Assembly (NCBI RefSeq): GCF_000004195.4
Contig: NC_030678.2
Coordinates: 61,287,378-61,351,377, forward strand
Direction: 5' to 3'
DNA: 64,000 bases
Source: Xenopus tropicalis
Taxonomy: Eukaryota > Chordata > Amphibia > Anura > Pipidae
A program made the position numbers and the translations under genes. The first letter of the stretch is position 1; the number at the start of each line of letters is the position of its first letter. Positions 1-11,500 of this stretch are shown here, piece by piece. Under the pieces are notes generated by a model. It saw only the letters and a program-made list of their open reading frames with translations. It had not been told where the DNA came from and did no database searches.

Positions 1-1250
1 TCTAATTAAAGCTGCTATTTAAGTTTTTTTTAGCTGGTTAGTATCGCTCAGCATACTACAAAATGCCAACCTGCTCCAGTTCATCATTTCATTAATTCTA
101 ATTACTGGTTAGAAGAACTAGAGATGAGAAGCGCAAGATATTGAGTTCACTATTGACTGACGTATTATTTGCCAGTCATCAATGTACTGCTAAGATTAGG
201 CATTAATATTCTGAGGAATGAAGCATTCTTATACCTTGTCACCCAATCAAATATTTTCCATATTATTCATGTATATATGCATTTTAAAACAGCTGCTGCA
301 GTTGCTTGTGACAAATAAAAGCGCCCTGTATCATTATGGAATTTATCCCTATCTTCAAGATATTTTTATTGTATTCTTACTCAATTTTTTTTTTAATTCT
401 GTATCAATTAGGGTTAAATTGGTTCAGAGCATTCAGTATTTTATTTCTAACATAAATAATTGCGTATAAATCTCATGTGGCTCTGTCTAAATCAGCGACT
501 AAAATCTAACTTCCACTAACTTGCAGAAATACAAACAACATCTTCCTTTTTGTATTATTTGTTTCAAAATATTTGGAATAAAGGTTTCATTAGAATTGAT
601 TTTATTTAATGCTATCAATTCCTTTTTTATAACTCAAATCACACATTTTATCTGAATTAATTCTTTTAACACATGTGTTAGACTGCAGGGATCATACAAA
701 TTACATTTATTTTATATTGCATGTTTTAGTTATCTAACACCAAGAAGACCAGCTACGGTGGTGCAGCAAATGCTGAAATGCAGAAAATGCATTTTTGTAG
801 TCTCTGAAAAGGACATATTTCTATGCAGCATCTGCAGTGCAATAAATTGACCGAAAGCATCAATCGAGGACTAGAGTAGTCTGTTGATTCATTAGAATCA
901 GGACAGTTGGGATAAACTTGTGCACTGGGCTGGAGAGTTTTGACTGCATTTTGAACACTGGCAAATGGTGTAATGTCTGGAGGACATTTCCTCTCGGCAG
1001 AAAAGTTTTCCAGGCCCCACGGGGGGGGGTGAAGTGGCGGATTGTTAGCAGCTCACTTCCTTAGCCCCGGAGTGAACCACCCCTGATGCGGTACCCACTC
1101 ACTTGCATTGCCATCTGTAAGCATAAAGCAGAGGTTCACAACATTATTATTTTCCATAGATTCAGGGGCAAGATTCAGTATCTTGTTCATTGTAGGGGGA
1201 AAGAGGTCTGAGGCTGATCCCAAACACTTGCATGATTCTTGTCTGGTCAA
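1..1250. other. unannotated AT-rich stretch
   Basis: I see no coding region with family resemblance, no RNA gene and no clear terminal repeats. The open frames are short and look like chance. A G run near 1021-1030 is the only simple-sequence feature. Confidence 0.4.
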
Positions 1251-1460
1251 AAGCTGTCATTCCAGCAAAATTTTTCAGTGAAAAATGCGGTCATGTCAAA
1301 AAATGGTGTGGTCATGGGAAAAAGGGCATGGTCACGTAAAAAAAAGGTGCAGTCAAGTCAAAAAAGTCACAGGCGTCAAAAACATCACACGATACCCGCA
1401 TTTAGTGAAGTTTTCACAGTTTTGCAAATTTTTTCAGCGAGGTGAAATGGGATAGGTTCT
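1250..1460. mobile_element. hAT-type MITE remnant (TAGTGATGAGC family)
   Basis: The body has the repeated 'GTCA...AAAAA' blocks and the terminal 'TTTTTCAGCGAGGTGAAATGG' type of text seen in complete copies such as 28874-29199. Both outer ends and the target duplication are eroded, so this is an old copy. It has no coding capacity. Confidence 0.5.
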
Positions 1461-1656
1461 CCATCCTGATTCTGCCTGTCCTAACCTCTGGCCTGAACTT
1501 CAGCCGTATCTGTTTTTGTGTTGAGTCCAAAGAGGGATTGGGTCTCAGTAGATGGCACCTAGGACTCAATAAGGCATTGGTAAATTCTTACCAGCCTCAC
1601 CAGTGAGCCAGACTGATATCTTGTGGCCATTTAACTAGGTCCAACCTGATTATAAG

Positions 1657-2537
1657 TGTAGGGACCCATAGGGTTAAGCTCCCTATGGCTTTAAACCCTA
1701 CATCTTCTCACCTTTATTGTTATTGGGTAAGATTCCCTGTATTTAAGTTACAGTTCTAAAACTTTTCCCTATAGGTTTAGCCAAGTTGTATACGCCCCCT
1801 GCAGACTGATATAGTGTCTGGCAGGAGGGTGTGACTTCCTCTTTTGGCTGCATGCTGTCTTCCAAGCAGAGCTCCATCTGAGCCTGGGAGCAGACAGTAG
1901 GCCCCAGAAGCAATTGTACCCTAGAGGACACTATACCTCAAGTGAAAGTCGAGGACAGGGCCCCGTGAACGAGGAATTAGCAAGCACAGTCAGATTTTTT
2001 AATAGCACTTTCTAGGAAAGTGAAGGTAGTTAGCTCTAGCTAAAAAGGGCAGCCATTAGCCCCATCAAAGGAGTGATTAGATCCAGGAGTAGTTCTCCTA
2101 TTCGGCAATGTTGCCGCAAGGATAACCCTTGATCCCTACTCACCCGGAGGACTCATCCACTAGAGGTTATCAACCTGAAGGAGTTCCTACTAATTGGACT
2201 ACCTCCCAAAGGGTACTGGTTGAAAGGTGTGTTTCCCTGCCCAGGCTCTATCAAGAGGTGGGATAAAACGGTGCATACCCTCTCTTCTGCAAAAGAGCAT
2301 TTCCATATTGTACCATCTGAATCTGCCTGTCTGTGAGTATGATAACCCTGCGTAACATCTGTGTCTTGGACCAATAAATCTGTATTATAGTTCACCATAA
2401 GAACCCCTCTGGTGTCCATTTATACCATCTGCACTACACGGCATCAGCAAGTTGTAGTTCAACTACACCCTCAGCTCCTATCTTACTTTCTCCCACCTAG
2501 CGGAGGCCCCTCCTGGGAAAGGGGGTCGCATGTAACA
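1657..2537 (-). repeat. possible solo LTR
   Basis: Read on the minus strand, the block begins TGTTACATGCGACC and ends with TCCCTACA, so it has TG...CA ends. A TATAAA lies about 120 bases from its start (near 2415-2421) and an AATAAA about 55 bases before its end (near 1712). That order fits a U3-R-U5 layout. I found no 4-6 bp flanking duplication and no second copy in the window. It could be another repeat class; the call rests on layout only. Confidence 0.35.
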
Positions 2538-3294
2538 CATGCTCTACATCATCTACTAGCCTGGATTTACCCCTTTATAGCCAAAATAGTGTTACATAAG
2601 GTTATATTTACATTGTAGCTCATTTAAGACCCCAACTCGGCCCTCTAATTTCCTGGGCCCCTTGGAAGCTACCAGTTTGTAGTCTCTATTTTAATGCTTC
2701 TGCTTAGAGTTCCAAAACTTTCAAGTTCTAAAAACATTATAATTAATTATATAATAAAATATTGTATATAGATTTCTTATGCTTTGTATTTGAAGTAGAT
2801 TTTGTCAAAATAATATGATGTCAAAATGAAACTAGACTATGAATTTAGATTTTTTTAAAGTACCATTTTAGCTGTGATGCAGCTGAAGCTATAATGAGGG
2901 TCGTCAGTTTCCTCTTAAGCATAAATCAGCCAGTTTACCAGAATCAGTTTGTTCAAAGCACAGAGAATGCTTTAGTCTTTCGATTCTGGGTAACATCAAA
3001 GCCTTCAGAGACCAGTGGCAGAGTTTATAAAGATTACACACTTCAGTATAGAATCTCTATTATGCTTTATAGTATCTTAGTTACAAAAACTGAATAGATG
3101 GATAACCTCTGCCAAGGCTGCTTATTAATTATATAAGGAATATTATTTCATTGACCTGTAAGTGAACATTTTGAAATAATGTGAATACATTTACTGTAAA
3201 AAAAAACCCATGGTGGCGAGGTTAGGTAAAATAAATACTTTTATTTTTCCTTCAGAATATATTACATTTATTATATGTTTCCAGCAAGGACAAA

Positions 3295-3705
3295 GATTTA
3301 TGAAAATATGAGATTAGAGCTCACCACAGAAAAAAAAAATCTGCTTCTATTCATTTCTATGGGATTTTTAGAAGCATAATTAATAAAGGAGAAGGAAAGT
3401 TACAATCACTGGGGGGGTTCCAAAGTTTTAGACACCCCCCAGTGATAGTAATCACTTACTTGAAACCCCTGGCTGGTGAGCCTCTTAGATGAAAACCACA
3501 CCGGAATATACGCAAGTGAGTGTTCCTCTTCCACATTCGGTTTTTGGGCATGTGCAGTAGAGCGATAAACCGAACTTTAACAAAACTCAACTGCACTGCA
3601 AGGCCCCTGGGATTGTTACATAAGGAGAAAGAAGGAAGAGGATTGCTCGCCTGCATGTACCCCAGGCCAGTGCAGTTTTCTCCTAACAGGGGCACCAGTT
3701 TTTAA
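3295..3705. mobile_element. two abutting old MITE fragments
   Basis: 3295-3392 carries 'GAGCTCACCACAGAAAAA' and 'TTTCTATGGGATTTTTAGAA', also found in opposite orientation near 26340-26420. 3385-3705 is a diverged relative of the GC-rich palindromic MITE at 60959-61379: it shares the 'AGGAAAG...CACTGGGGG' arm, the central 'CCGAACTTTAACA' segment and the 'TCCTAACAGGGGCACCAG' segment. Both are truncated and non-coding. Confidence 0.6.
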
Positions 3706-5519
3706 TTTTTGACATTACAACTCATATAACCAAAATTACTTTTGTTACATGTAACAAATTTACATTTTGTTTAAATGTATCAATTTTAAACATTTTTCGG
3801 CAGTTTTGTGATTTTTGGCAAAACAAACCAGCCCAGTTTTACTCATAATAAGGGATAGGGGTTGACACCTTTCCTGGTAGCAAAACCCTGAGAAAGGAGC
3901 ATAATTTTTGTCCAAGTTAATGCTGAAACCTGGATAGGCAGAAACCAGAACCTGCTTTATGAAATTTCAAGCTGACATTTGACCTTGATAAATACAGCTT
4001 TTTGGGATGGAAACAAAAAAATATTGTGAGCTGTCTAATCCATGCTGTAGCATTGACCAACCTATATTTTTTACAGCAAGCCACGGACAATCATAGATTC
4101 TGGAGATGACCAGATGATACAAACAATAAACATGCATTATTTGCATACACAAAAGAGAAACAAAATGTCTGCACTCAAATTCAGCCCATGTGAATCCCTT
4201 TAAATACATTTTACAAAAATTGAGGTACCACATTTTGGGCAAAATATGTAAGCTCACTTGCCACATCAAGGCCCCTCATTTAATGTGAGCCCTACACTGC
4301 CCACAGTGTACTATATATTGAAGTGCATTTAAAAACATTTATTAAACCCTTAGTAACAATGTGCATTATATGTGACTAAGTGGTAAAACTGTGTTCACCT
4401 AATCCTTGTACTAAACAAATATAGAAAAACTATGGAAAGGCCACACCTTACTGTAAAATAACAACATTTTTTTACATATAATTATAAATGACTGTTTTCT
4501 GAAAAATAAAAGTTTAGAAAACAATGTTAATTTTACCACACCCTAGGAATGCTTACTATTATAACAACACACTTGTAGTGGGCTACTTGTAGTGCCAGTA
4601 TCAGCAACAGTCTCAGATGGGCTCATGATAACAGGAATCTAACTCCACCCTACATTGGATCCATTCGAGTAACAAGGAGTAACAGGTATTCCCCTAAACA
4701 CTTAGGGGAAATTGCGGAGGGTGAGTGAGATGCTGCTCCACTGTATGCAATAAAGAGGCCATTCTGAATCCTGAAGAGGAGTTCTGAATCCTTGCTATCC
4801 ACCCTCAAGTGCTACTAATCCCTTGTACAGGACATGCAAGAACTGATTACCATTTTTGTATGGAAAAGAGACCTGCCCCCCCCTGACATGTAGGTATTCT
4901 TTGATTCTCTAGACTGGGCAACCCAGCCACCCAAACTACTTAGAGCTACATTTTTGGGCCAACTAGTCCATCTTGGATTGTCTCAGTCATATGCCCACTC
5001 TTGCCCAAACCTTAGACATGGTAGTGAGGGAAATGAGAATGGCCCCACCATCCTACCTAAGTGCATTCCTTGTCCAGCTTTTCCCCTTACTATGCCCACC
5101 TCTTGCCCAAATCTACTTCCTCTCACTACCCCTGACACCTCACAGCTTCTCAAATGACCTCAGGTTCTTTCTACATGTGGCTCAACATCTGACTTGAATG
5201 GAATACAAAAACCAAAGAGCTATGCCAGTCCTTTTATGGTACCTATTAAGCTACTACATGATCCTCTGATTTCTCCCAAATTACTTGATTTACTTTCCTC
5301 TTTAATTTTTTCTGAAGCGAGTAATGTAACTTGGTGCATTAATGTGTTTTGCTCCAGCCAGTGGATTGATGAGTCCTAATCCACTGGTCTTACCCAGAAA
5401 AGGGCCCTCCTTTTTTTTGTTGTACATGGTGTAACCAAAAATTGATTGCGATTGATTGTGATCCCACCTCATGTTTGCATATGCAGCTTTTTCTGACAAA
5501 AATGCTCATCATGTATCCA
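3706..5519. other. unannotated stretch
   Basis: I see no element with clear ends. The segment 4860-5380 has short overlapping open frames with a faint LINE flavour, but no catalytic motif can be read, so I leave it unassigned. Confidence 0.3.
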
Positions 5520-5527
5520 CCAAAGAT

Positions 5528-6051
5528 TAGAGATGTAGCGAACTGTTCGCCGGCGAACTAATTCGCACGAACATCGGGTGTTCGTGAACTCGCAAGTTCG
5601 CGAACTTTATGCGCATGTTCACAATTTGGGTTCGCGTGGCGTTTTTCCGCTGCGTTTTTTCTTGGCCTAAAAACGCAGCACAAGCCACACATGGCGTTTT
5701 TCAGCAAATCCCGTTTCCATGGTGCTAATAGCGCGAAATAGCAAAAAACGCAGCGTATTTCCGCTAGGTCTGCCAGCTGCCTTTGCGATTTTACGCAACC
5801 CTGTGTCAACAATGTATTTTTCAGAGAAATTTTTGCCCTTGATCCCCCTCCTGCATGCCACTGTCCAGGTCGTGGCACCCTTTAAACAACTTTAAAATCA
5901 GTTTTCTGGCCAGAAATGGCTTTTCTAGGTTTTAAAGTTCGCCTTCCCATTGAATTCTATGGGGTTCGCAAAGTTCGCGAATATTCACACTTTTTGGCGT
6001 AAGTTGGCGAACGCGTTCGCAAACTTTTTTTTGAGGTTCGCTACATCCCTA
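5528..6051. mobile_element. non-autonomous hAT element, copy 1
   Basis: The 524-bp element begins TAGAGATGTAGCGAAC and ends GTTCGCTACATCCCTA (inverted). It is flanked by a perfect 8-bp duplication CCAAAGAT at 5520-5527 and 6052-6059. Eight-base TSDs are the hAT hallmark. Inside the ends, the arms are packed with 'TTCGCGAA/TTCGCAAA' motifs, and there is a shared core 'TTTAAACAACTTTAAAATC'. Open frames of about 60-106 codons cross it, but none resembles a transposase. Its perfect TSD suggests a fairly recent insertion. Confidence 0.92.
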
Positions 6052-6274
6052 CCAAAGATTTCTCCAACAAAGTCTCATTTACATAACAGAAAAGACATAT
6101 ACAGTATTCTGCCTACTTCTGACTCAGCCCTCTTGCATTAATGCAAAATGTTCTCAGCAATAAATATATATAAATAAAAGTCATTAGAATCTGCCTATAA
6201 GTGTGCCCTTAATAATGTATAAGTTTTGCTTTTGGTGCACACACAGACTGATATTTAATAGTTTTCAACTCACA

Positions 6275-6731
6275 TTAAGGGGCACATTCATCAATGTACG
6301 ACTGAGCCTGAATACAAAAAAAATTGTTTTTTTTTCTAAGTTTTAGAACTATGTGTATTTTTTGCGATTTTTTCATTAGTTTGCGCAACTTTTTAGTACT
6401 TTGCGACAATTTGCGCGACAATTTGTGCAACAAAATTGCATTTGTCGCAATGAGTATGAAGGTTTCTAATTCATTCAGGCTTCGGTATTGTGCCTTTCCT
6501 TGGGCCAGGTTGGAGCTGCAGAGTGCCATTGAGTCCTATGGGAGGCTTCCAAAATCATGCACAGAAAGGTTTTCCTGCTGTTTATGATCGCTTGAATATG
6601 AAAATTTCGGAGCTTCCGGATCGTAAGTACAAAATTTTTGTATTTAAACGAAAATAATTTTTGTGACATTAGCGATCATCAGAAATGATCGGATTTCATG
6701 ATTCGGATTCGTACCAGTAAATCGCCCCTAA
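6275..6731. mobile_element. TTAA-type MITE
   Basis: Left end TTAAGGGGCACATTCATC and right end ATCGCCCCTAA are imperfect inverted repeats, with TTAA on the left and a mutated form on the right. It is AT-rich with no coding capacity. TTAA target sites are usual for piggyBac-type and T2-type frog MITEs; I cannot say which transposase moved it. Confidence 0.6.
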
Positions 6732-6734
6732 GTT

Positions 6735-7312
6735 TTGTGTTTAAAGTGTGATTAAAAAATAAAAATTGGCTGCCTGGAGCATGCCTTTAATTGCACAGTT
6801 GTAATACCCAAAACTCATCCCAGGTATTTTTAAGACATTGTACAGTACATTAATATGTACACAGGCACAAACACGTAAACAGAAATAGAAAATCACCTTT
6901 TAATTTTATATCACTAGAAAAATTTTTTTTTGAAATTTTAGTAAGCCTACAGATACAGGTGTATACAGTCCATAGAAACAAATATGCATTTCTGAAATTG
7001 ACAATTGGCTTTTCGATATATAACTGAAGGTCCTATAAAGGACGTTTATACTTTATTAGTGACTTATTAGTGTCATAATTAGAAAAGGCAGAGCACACTA
7101 CACACTGCTGCTTTTGATGGATTAGCCTTGCAATAAGATAGATTATGCACAACCCCACTAGACAAGTGCCATACTAACATATTAAACAGGTGTCTTGAAC
7201 ATCAATCATTGATAGCACAAAGGAGATTAACTTTCTGATATTCTGAATATGTTTGCATTAGGGGTCCACAAGATATTCTAACACTGAGTTACTCACAGCA
7301 AATCATAGGTGG
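6735..7312. other. unannotated stretch
   Basis: AT-rich sequence with no gene, terminal repeats or known repeat that I can identify. Confidence 0.4.
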
Positions 7313-7320
7313 ATCAGGAT

Positions 7321-7840
7321 TAGGGATGTAGCGACCTCAAAAAAAAAGTCCGCGAACGCAAAAAGTGCGAAAGTTCGCGAACTTTGCGAACCCCATAGAC
7401 TTCAATGGGAAGGCGAACTTTAAAACCTAGAAAAGCCATTTCTGGCCAGAAAACAGATTTTAAAGTTGTTTAAAGGGTGCCACGACCTGGACAGTGGCAT
7501 GCAGGAGGGGGATCAAGGGCAAAAATTTCTCTGAAAAATACATTGTTGACACAGCGTTGCGTAAAAACGCAAGCTATTCCTATGTATACGCAAAGGCAGC
7601 TGGCAGACCTAGCGGAAATATGCGGTGTTTTTTGCTATTTCGCACTATTAGCACCATGGAAACGGGATTTGCTGAAAAACGCCATGTGTGGCTTGTGCGG
7701 CGTTTTTAGGCCGAGAAAAAACGCAGCGGAAAAACGCCACGCGAACCCAAATTGCGAACATGCGCGAAAAGTTTGCGAACTTGCGAACACCCGATGCTTG
7801 CGTGAATTAGTTCGCCGGCGAACAGTTCGCTACATCTCTA
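7321..7840. mobile_element. non-autonomous hAT element, copy 2 (inverse orientation to copy 1)
   Basis: Begins TAGGGATGTAGCGACC and ends GTTCGCTACATCTCTA, flanked by a perfect 8-bp TSD ATCAGGAT (7313-7320 and 7841-7848). Its interior is close to the reverse complement of copy 1, including the 'GGGTGCCACGACCTGGACAG' core. The 143-codon open frame at 7477-7908 runs out of the element into flanking DNA and is a by-product of the repeat, not a gene. Confidence 0.92.
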
Positions 7841-7954
7841 ATCAGGATAACTGTGATTGTCTTGGGTGGTGGACTATAAAGTTTAGTAAATTGTATGTAT
7901 ACTGTTGACTTAGTTTTGTATACTCTTGTAAAAACTCCTAAAATAGGTAAGGAT

Positions 7955-8062
7955 TAGTGATTAGCGATTAGCGAATCTGTCCCATTTTTAGCCTGCCAAT
8001 AATGGCGAAATGCGGAAATTCGCTGCAAATCCATGCCTGGCGAAAAAATTCACTTATCATTA
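7955..8062. mobile_element. minimal 108-bp hAT MITE (TAGTGATGAGC family)
   Basis: Begins TAGTGATTAGCGATTAGCGA and ends ATTCACTTATCATTA. It is flanked by a perfect 8-bp TSD GTAAGGAT (7947-7954 and 8063-8070). It keeps the 'GCGAATCTGTCCCATTTT' and 'GCTGCAAATCCATGCCTGGC' end modules and has lost the middle found in the roughly 300-bp copies. Confidence 0.88.
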
Positions 8063-8070
8063 GTAAGGAT

Positions 8071-9455
8071 AACAAAAACTAAAAATAGAGCCAAAAAAAA
8101 CTGATTTATTCGGAGTGCTTGTCTAAGTACTTTTGCAATTTATATTATAGTTCTATTTTAGTGGTTTTTGAGATATTAACAGTTTTAGGCTGCTAATGGT
8201 AGGCTAGCAGCTGTCTATACATTTCCTATAATCAGTTAACGCTAAGGTTGCTGATTCTCAGCTGAGCCCAAAGATTTTTTATTGGCAGTCTAAAAATGCA
8301 AATATCTTAGAAACATCTAAAAATAGCAATTACTTTCACTTTCCATTAAGCACTTCCTAGATGTCACTGCACTTTTCACATTCCCCCTTCCTCCAGACTG
8401 TCTATAATTGTGTGTCCTGTGCATGGGAATGGCCATCAGGGATGATTTTGGGATGATGTAATGTTAATGTCTTAATAAGAGTGTTCACAAAATGATCAGC
8501 ACCCACACTCATCTCTAAGCAAGCCTATCCAAGCATCGTTGGTATGTTTGCATTTTGTTTAATGCCTGCTTATTATACGCTGTGTATATTGCTGTTTTGT
8601 GCATTCTGGTTGTAGTTGTGATTCACTATTTCTCCCTTAGCAGCCACCTGTTAGGCCCCACTAGGACTGTATAATGCATATCAGATGTTTATATATGCTC
8701 CTATTGTATTTCATATGTATTTAACATTCCCAGATGTATTCTGATACCATTGTACTGTTTGTACATACAGTGCGGTGATTAACTGAGTAAACTGCCTGTT
8801 GATTCACTTCTCACAGTGATGGGAACAGGACACTCCCCCTCCTAACTGTACTGTAATCTAAACTACTGGAAGCTAGAGCTGCAGCTTGCTGAGACCAAGC
8901 TAAAATGGCAGCTGCTATGTTAAACAAACAGAAAATAATTTTTTGCCATTGCTATTTTTCAGCTTATGGACAAGTTAAATAGGTATATCTTCCATGGCAA
9001 CAAAGTGTCTATGCCACATAATATAGTATTCAAAAGGATCCTCGCTAGTGCTGTGCACAACTTTTCTCTGTCTGACACGAGAAAACAAAATACTATAAAG
9101 ACTATACACAGTCACAGCTCTCCAGTAAAGTGTTTAAAGGTCTACAATGTTTACTCACTAATATCAGCACCAAGTATGCATATTGTATTTTATTTTCAAA
9201 TAGAAGCTTATCAACTTATACCAGAGAATGCCCCAAACAATTTGTTTTTATAGTTGTAATAGTTATATGCCAAGCATATAAAATAATATGGCGAAGTCTT
9301 CTTGATGGCCAATTCTTTCTGGCATTGGATCCTCAGCTGAAAAATCAACCAAAATTTACTGACCTTGAGTAGTTACATTCAGTTATTTAGTGAAATTACA
9401 TTCATTAATGAAGAAGGATTGCCTAAGACTAACTCCAATATTTTTTAAAGAGTAT
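8071..9455. other. unannotated stretch
   Basis: No supported gene. Open frames at 8966-9253 and 9130-9372 overlap each other and show no domain. No terminal repeats or target duplications were found. Confidence 0.35.
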
Positions 9456-9456
9456 T

Positions 9457-9694
9457 ACAGGTATGGGACCTGTTATCCAGAATGCTCGGGACCTGGGCTT
9501 TTCCAGATAAGGGATCTTTTTGTAATTTGCATTTCCATACCTTAAGCCTGCTAAAAATCATTTAAGCGTTAAATAGACCAAGTAGGACTGTTTGCCTCCA
9601 ATAAGGAATGATTATATTTTAGTTAAAGTACAAGGTACTGTTTTATTATTACAGAGAAAAAGGTAATCATTAATATAATGAATCCCACACCTGT
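9457..9694. mobile_element. TA-target MITE (CAGGTATGGGACC family)
   Basis: Left end TACAGGTATGGGACCTG and right end CCCACACCTGT form an inverted repeat. Two related copies lie at 59143-59368 and 59666-59960; in the latter both ends sit beside TA, as in Tc1/mariner-type insertions. Shared inner words include 'TTATCCAGAATGCT' and 'GTACAAGGTACTGTTTT'. Non-coding. Confidence 0.7.
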
Positions 9695-9784
9695 TATAGT
9701 AAAAAGATGCAGGTTGAGAGTGTGGCTTCATTTAATAATAGGAATAATGTGCTTAATCTATCAATCAGTGGTCAGCACAGGATA

Positions 9785-10255
9785 TAGTACATAAAAGTTT
9801 ATTAAAAATGAATGTGAAGGCACCAGAGCCAGGTGGAATACACCTTTGGGTTCTTAGAGACCTTATTTCAGTTTTAGTCAGTCCATAATTTCTTATTTTC
9901 TCAAACTTGCTTTCATCTGGAATGGTTCCTATGGACTAGATGAAAGCTGAAGTAATTGCAATTTAAAAAGGAATTACGATCTCAGGCTGGCAATTATAGG
10001 CCAGTACGCTTGACATTTCTGGGTAAGTTATTTGAAGGTTTCTTAAGAGATCACCTCAAAATTATGTTCTGGAGAATGGCATTGGGAGCTCTAATTAGCA
10101 TAACTTTATGAAGGAGGGGTCATGTCAGACAAATTTAATTGCTTTTTATGATGAGGTTAGTAAGATATTGGACAGTAGGGATACAGTTGATGTGTTCTAT
10201 TTGGAGCTTGCCAAAGCTTTTGATACAATGCCCACAAACTACTGATTGGGGAGGG
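9785..10255 (+). pseudogene. CR1/L2-like LINE reverse transcriptase fragment
   Basis: Translated plus-strand pieces give the RT signature order of CR1/L2-clade LINEs. First comes an 'NYRPV.LT' block around 9990-10010, then a 'GK.FEGFLRDHL' block. Near 10190-10230 there is a decayed 'DLAKAFDT..H' block that should carry the first catalytic Asp. Several frameshifts and stops break it and both ends are missing. It is a dead 5'- and 3'-truncated copy. Confidence 0.6.
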
Positions 10256-10309
10256 CCTAGTCAGGTTATTTGATTTTGTGGTTTTAAGACCAAGTGCTTG
10301 CAGACATTG

Positions 10310-10639
10310 TTGGCATTCTACATTATGAAGAATGTGAGTTTGGCCTTGATGCTGTAAAAAAGTCTGAAGTCTCAATTTTTTGTGTGAAATGGGCGCAAAA
10401 TGGGCGAGGAAAATTTGCTGTTGCATCAAAAAAGGGCATGGCCATGTCAAAAATTGTTGTGTGACTTATCTCAGTCACATCAAAAATGTTGTGGTCATGT
10501 AAAAAATGTGGCGGTTGCATCAAAAAATGCAGTGCACCAAAAAAGTAGTGCTTCGACAATTTTCCGCCATTTCTCCAATTTTTCAGAAGTTTTGCTGATT
10601 TTTCGGCAAAGCAAAATGGGACAGATTCGCTCATCACTA
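10310..10639. mobile_element. hAT-type MITE (TAGTGATGAGC family), left end eroded
   Basis: The right end reads GGGACAGATTCGCTCATCAC then TA, matching complete copies. The interior has runs of 'GCATCAAAAAA' and 'TTTTTCGGCAAAGCAAAATGG'. The left terminus is not recognisable, so the TSD cannot be tested. Open frames on both strands here are repeat artefacts. Confidence 0.65.
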
Positions 10640-11104
10640 ATCTTTACCTGTATTTAGTTAACTCATAAAGTTACGATAAGGGGTTCACTCATTGCTATAG
10701 CCTCTGCAAAAAAAGGGATCAGAGACAACAATTACAGACACTTATTAATCATCTGAGACAATCTGAGTCACAATACAATCAAAACAGTTGTGAGTTGTGT
10801 AAAATAACGGCCCTCTGAAGGAACTTAGAGCCCTTAGACTACAAGAAGTGTAGACTTAGACTGAGAAGTGATAGTATGGTATAGGTAAAATTTTTATGAA
10901 AAAGGGTTATCCCCTTACATACATACATGTACATGTAACATACATTACTAGCTTGGAAACTGAAAGAGCAAAAATCTCAATCGATGATGAAATCTATTAG
11001 AACAAACTAGTGTCAGATGGTCTACAACCCAGACTTGTTTGATTAACAATTCTATAATTTTTTACCATTTATAATTTACCTAATAATTTAAAGATCCTAA
11101 CATA

Positions 11105-11285
11105 ACTTTCTCCCAGCTAGATCATTTCCTGCAAAAAGCTTCTTTACCAAAGTTTCAGGAGGAGGATCTTGTAAATTTAAACCAAGAAATAACCCTACAG
11201 GAAGTTACCGCTACTCTGAAAAGCCTTCTGATTGGTTAAACCCCTAGCCCTGACGGTTACCCATACCGGTTCTATCTTAATAATA
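11105..11285 (+). pseudogene. L1/Tx1-like LINE ORF2 fragment
   Basis: The plus-strand translation contains an 'EITLQEV.ATLKSL' stretch followed by 'TPSPDGYPYRFY'. This matches the conserved block just upstream of the RT core in L1/Tx1-clade LINEs (helix, then a G-K-T/S-P-G-P-D-G type motif). An in-frame stop interrupts it. Only about 180 bp survive. Confidence 0.55.
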
Positions 11286-11304
11286 GGAAGGGTTTTTTTT
11301 TTTT

Positions 11305-11500
11305 TACAGTGATACCTGTGAAGTTGTGGATTTCTCTCCCTGAAACAGTTGCACAACCTCTTCAAGATGGATGGCTTTTTAGTGAGAAAAAATAGGGATA
11401 TTCAAATAGCTTTAAAATAGCTTTAAGTACAACGTTGATCCAGAAACTGGTCCGACTGCCATCTTGAAGTCAGGAAGGTGAAGGTAGGTGAGAAAGGGGC
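11305..11500 (+). mobile_element. CR1/L2-like LINE 3' end
   Basis: The sequence encodes a decayed 'LW.SLPETV' C-terminal tail. It is followed by the 3'-UTR words 'GATCCAGAAACTGGTC' and 'AAGTCAGGAAGG', which recur at 57296-57475. It is truncated and lacks a simple-repeat tail. Confidence 0.6.

Noticed and set aside
4850..5380. possible L1 ORF2 C-terminal fragment on the plus strand
   Set aside because: A few suggestive words only; no ordered motifs, so not listed as a gene.
7477..7908. 143-codon plus-strand frame and its partner in 5558-5878
   Set aside because: Both are the two orientations of the same non-autonomous hAT element; the frame runs past the element's end into unrelated flanks.
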